Below are positions 61,726-64,000 of a stretch of 64,000 nucleotides of DNA, one piece after another. How positions within the stretch are numbered: position 1 is the first letter of the stretch; each line of letters begins with the position of its first letter. Origin of the DNA: Dichotomocladium elegans (taxonomy: Eukaryota; Mucoromycota; Mucoromycetes; Mucorales; Lichtheimiaceae). The stretch spans positions 868,001-932,000 of the forward strand of contig JAIXMN010000001.1 in assembly GCA_025716815.1 (NCBI GenBank), read 5' to 3'. A program made the translations under genes and the position numbers. Below the pieces are notes generated by a model. It did not search any database. It was not told where the DNA came from and saw only the letters and a list, made by a program, of their open reading frames with translations.

Positions 61726-64000
61726 TGACGGTTTCAACGAAACAAGCATCTTGGTTCTCGTAAGCTTCCAGCCTTTGGTCCCCAATCTGATGACTGACGG
61801 TTTCAACGAAACAAGCATCTTGGTTCTCGTAAGCATTCAGCCTTTGGTCCCCAATCTGATGACTGACGGTTTCGAATGAAACAAGCATCTTGGTTCTCGC
61901 AAGCTTCCAGCCTTTGGTCCCCAATCTGATGACTGACGGTTTCAGCGAAACAAGCATCTTGGTTCTCGTAAGCATTCAGCCTTTGGTCCCCAATCTGATG
62001 ACTGACGGTTTCAACGAAACAAGCATCTTGGTTCTCGTAAGCATTCAGCCTTTGGTCCCCAATCTGATGACTGACGGTTTCGAATGAAACAAGCATCTTG
62101 GTTCTCGCAAGCTTCCAGCCTTTGGTCACCAATCTGATGACTGACGGTTTCGAATGAAACAAGCATCTTGGTTCTCGCAAGCTTCCAGCCTTTGGTCACC
62201 AATCTGATGACTGACGGTTTCGAATGAAACAAGCATCTTGGTTCTCGCAAGCTTCCAGCCTTTGGTCCCCAATCTGATGACTGACGGTTTCAGCGAAACA
62301 AGCATCTTGGTTCTCGTAAGCATTCAGCCTTTGGTCCCCAATCTGATGACTGACGGTTTCAACGAAACAAGCATCTTGGTTCTCGTAAGCATTCAGCCTT
62401 TGGTCCCCAATCTGATGACTGACGGTTTCGAATGAAACAAGCATCTTGGTTCTCGCAAGCTTCCAGCCTTTGGTCACCAATCTGATGACTGACGGTTTCA
62501 GCGAAACAAGCATCTTGGTTCTCGCAAGCTTCCAGCCTTTGGTCCCCAATCTGATGACTGACGGTTTCGAATGAAACAAGCATCTTGGTTCTCGCAAGCT
62601 TCCAGCCTTTGGTCCCCAATCTGATGACTGACGGTTTCGAATGAAACAAGCATCTTGGTTCTCGCAAGCTTCCAGCCTTTGGTCCCCAATCTGATGACTG
62701 ACGGTTTCGAATGAAACAAGCATCTTGGTTCTCGCAAGCTTCCAGCCTTTGGTCACCAATCTGATGACTGACGGTTTCGAATGAAACAAGCATCTTGGTT
62801 CTCGCAAGCTTCCAGCCTTTGGTCACCAATCTGATGACTGACGGTTTCGAATGAAACAAGCATCTTGGTTCTCGCAAGCTTCCAGCCTTTGGTCCCCAAT
62901 CTGATGACTGACGGTTTCGAATGAAACAAGCATCTTGGTTCTCGCAAGCTTCCAGCCTTTGGTCCCCAATCTGATGACTGACGGTTTCGAATGAAACAAG
63001 CATCTTGGTTCTCGCAAGCTTCCAGCCTTTGGTCCCCAATCTGATGACTGACGGTTTCGAATGAAACAAGCATCTTGGTTCTCGCAAGCTTCCAGCCTTT
63101 GGTCACCAATCTGATGACTGACGGTTTCAGCGAAACAAGCATCTTGGTTCTCGTAAGCATTCAGCCTTTGGTCCCCAATCTGATGACTGACGGTTTCGAA
63201 TGAAACAAGCATCTTGGTTCTCGCAAGCTTCCAGCCTTTGGTCACCAATCTGATGACTGACGGTTTCGAATGAAACAAGCATCTTGGTTCTCGCAAGCTT
63301 CCAGCCTTCGGTCCCCAATCTGATGACTGACGGTTTCGAATGAAACAAGCATCTTGGTTCTCGTAAGCATTCAGCCTTTGGTCCCCAATCTGATGACTGA
63401 CGGTTTCGAATGAAACAAGCATCTTGGTTCTCGTAAGCTTCCAGCCTTTGGTCCCCAATCTGATGACTGACGGTTTCGAATGAAACAAGCATCTTGGTTC
63501 TCGCAAGCTTCCAGCCTTTGGTCCCCAATCTGATGACTGACGGTTTCAGCGAAACAAGCATCTTGGTTCTCGTAAGCATTCAGCCTTTGGTCCCCAATCT
63601 GATGACTGACGGTTTCAACGAAACAAGCATCTTGGTTCTCGTAAGCATTCAGCCTTTGGTCCCCAATCTGATGACTGACGGTTTCGAATGAAACAAGCAT
63701 CTTGGTTCTCGCAAGCTTCCAGCCTTTGGTCCCCAATCTGATGACTGACGGTTTCAGCGAAACAAGCATCTTGGTTCTCGTAAGCATTCAGCCTTTGGTC
63801 CCCAATCTGATAACTGACGGTTTCAACGAAACAAGCATCTTGGTTCTCGTAAGCATTCAGCCTTTGGTCCCCAATCTGATGACTGACGGTTTCGAATGAA
63901 ACAAGCATCTTGGTTCTCGCAAGCTTCCAGCCTTTGGTCACCAATCTGATGACTGACGGTTTCGAATGAAACAAGCATCTTGGTTCTCGCAAGCTTCCAG
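61726..64000. repeat. Satellite array of 69/70-bp units, about 32 full copies, continues past the window
   Basis: Units start at GACTGACGGTTTC and end at CCCCAATCTGAT. Two main types exist. A 70-bp type reads GTTTCGAATGAAAC followed by CTCGCAAGCTTCCAG. A 69-bp type reads GTTTCAACGAAAC or GTTTCAGCGAAAC followed by CTCGTAAGCATTCAG. The two variable sites are usually linked, with a few recombinants (for example the units near 62495, 63333 and 63403). Units differ otherwise mainly at GGTCACC versus GGTCCCC. Each unit has a possible hairpin with stem GTTTC/GAAAC. Long open frames cross it on both strands, but they are a by-product of the repeat. Confidence 0.95.

Noticed and set aside
61803..63992. 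Long open frames (up to 242 codons) in the satellite as genes
   Set aside because: They arise from the repeat unit itself, overlap in all frames, and match no protein family.
61726..64000. CRISPR-like array
   Set aside because: Repeats are directly adjacent 69/70-bp units with no unique spacers, and the host is a eukaryote; this is a satellite.

Overview
The window is nuclear DNA of an intron-dense filamentous fungus, most likely an early-diverging (Mucoromycota-like) lineage. A chitin synthase fused to a myosin-like motor and a Kre9/Knh1-like GPI protein identify it as a fungus. COP1-like, NELF-B-like and ELL-like proteins, which the model yeasts largely lack, argue against an ascomycete yeast. 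Introns are mostly 50-100 nt. I placed about 100 of them by requiring splice consensus, reading-frame continuity and agreement with the protein family; none has been confirmed with transcripts.

0-17.7 kb: 3' part of a Sec2-type Rab exchange factor; YPD1 phosphotransfer protein; a dead Tc1-like element; a 2.6-kb gene-poor stretch; a 21-exon M3 metallopeptidase; a VC0807-like membrane protein divergent from YSH1 (the CPSF73 mRNA 3'-end endonuclease); a four-helix MARVEL-like protein.

17.7-39 kb: mostly minus strand. ELL, a NUP98 that ends at the autoproteolysis site, the myosin-motor chitin synthase, UBA1 (ubiquitin E1) and UBA3 (NEDD8 E1), followed by a divergent COP1-like WD40 gene.

39-58.5 kb: a second Tc1-like copy, a disordered nuclear-type protein, a ferric reductase, a 3.6-kb gene-poor region, a GPI-anchored wall protein beside the GPI transamidase catalytic subunit GPI8, a leukotriene-A4-hydrolase-type aminopeptidase with a broken frame near its end, a small hypothetical gene, and NELF-B.

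58.5-64 kb: repeat-rich. A truncated Tc1-like copy, another dead Tc1-like element with clear inverted ends, then a 70/69-bp satellite that runs off the window edge.

Themes: RNA polymerase II elongation and 3'-end formation (ELL, NELF-B, YSH1), ubiquitin/NEDD8 signalling (UBA1, UBA3, COP1), and wall or GPI-anchor biology (chitin synthase, GPI8, Knh-like protein). The most notable observations are a fungal NELF-B, micro-exons of 8-17 nt, recurrent GC-AG introns with one identical donor, and a satellite with two unit types in a partly ordered trimer pattern.
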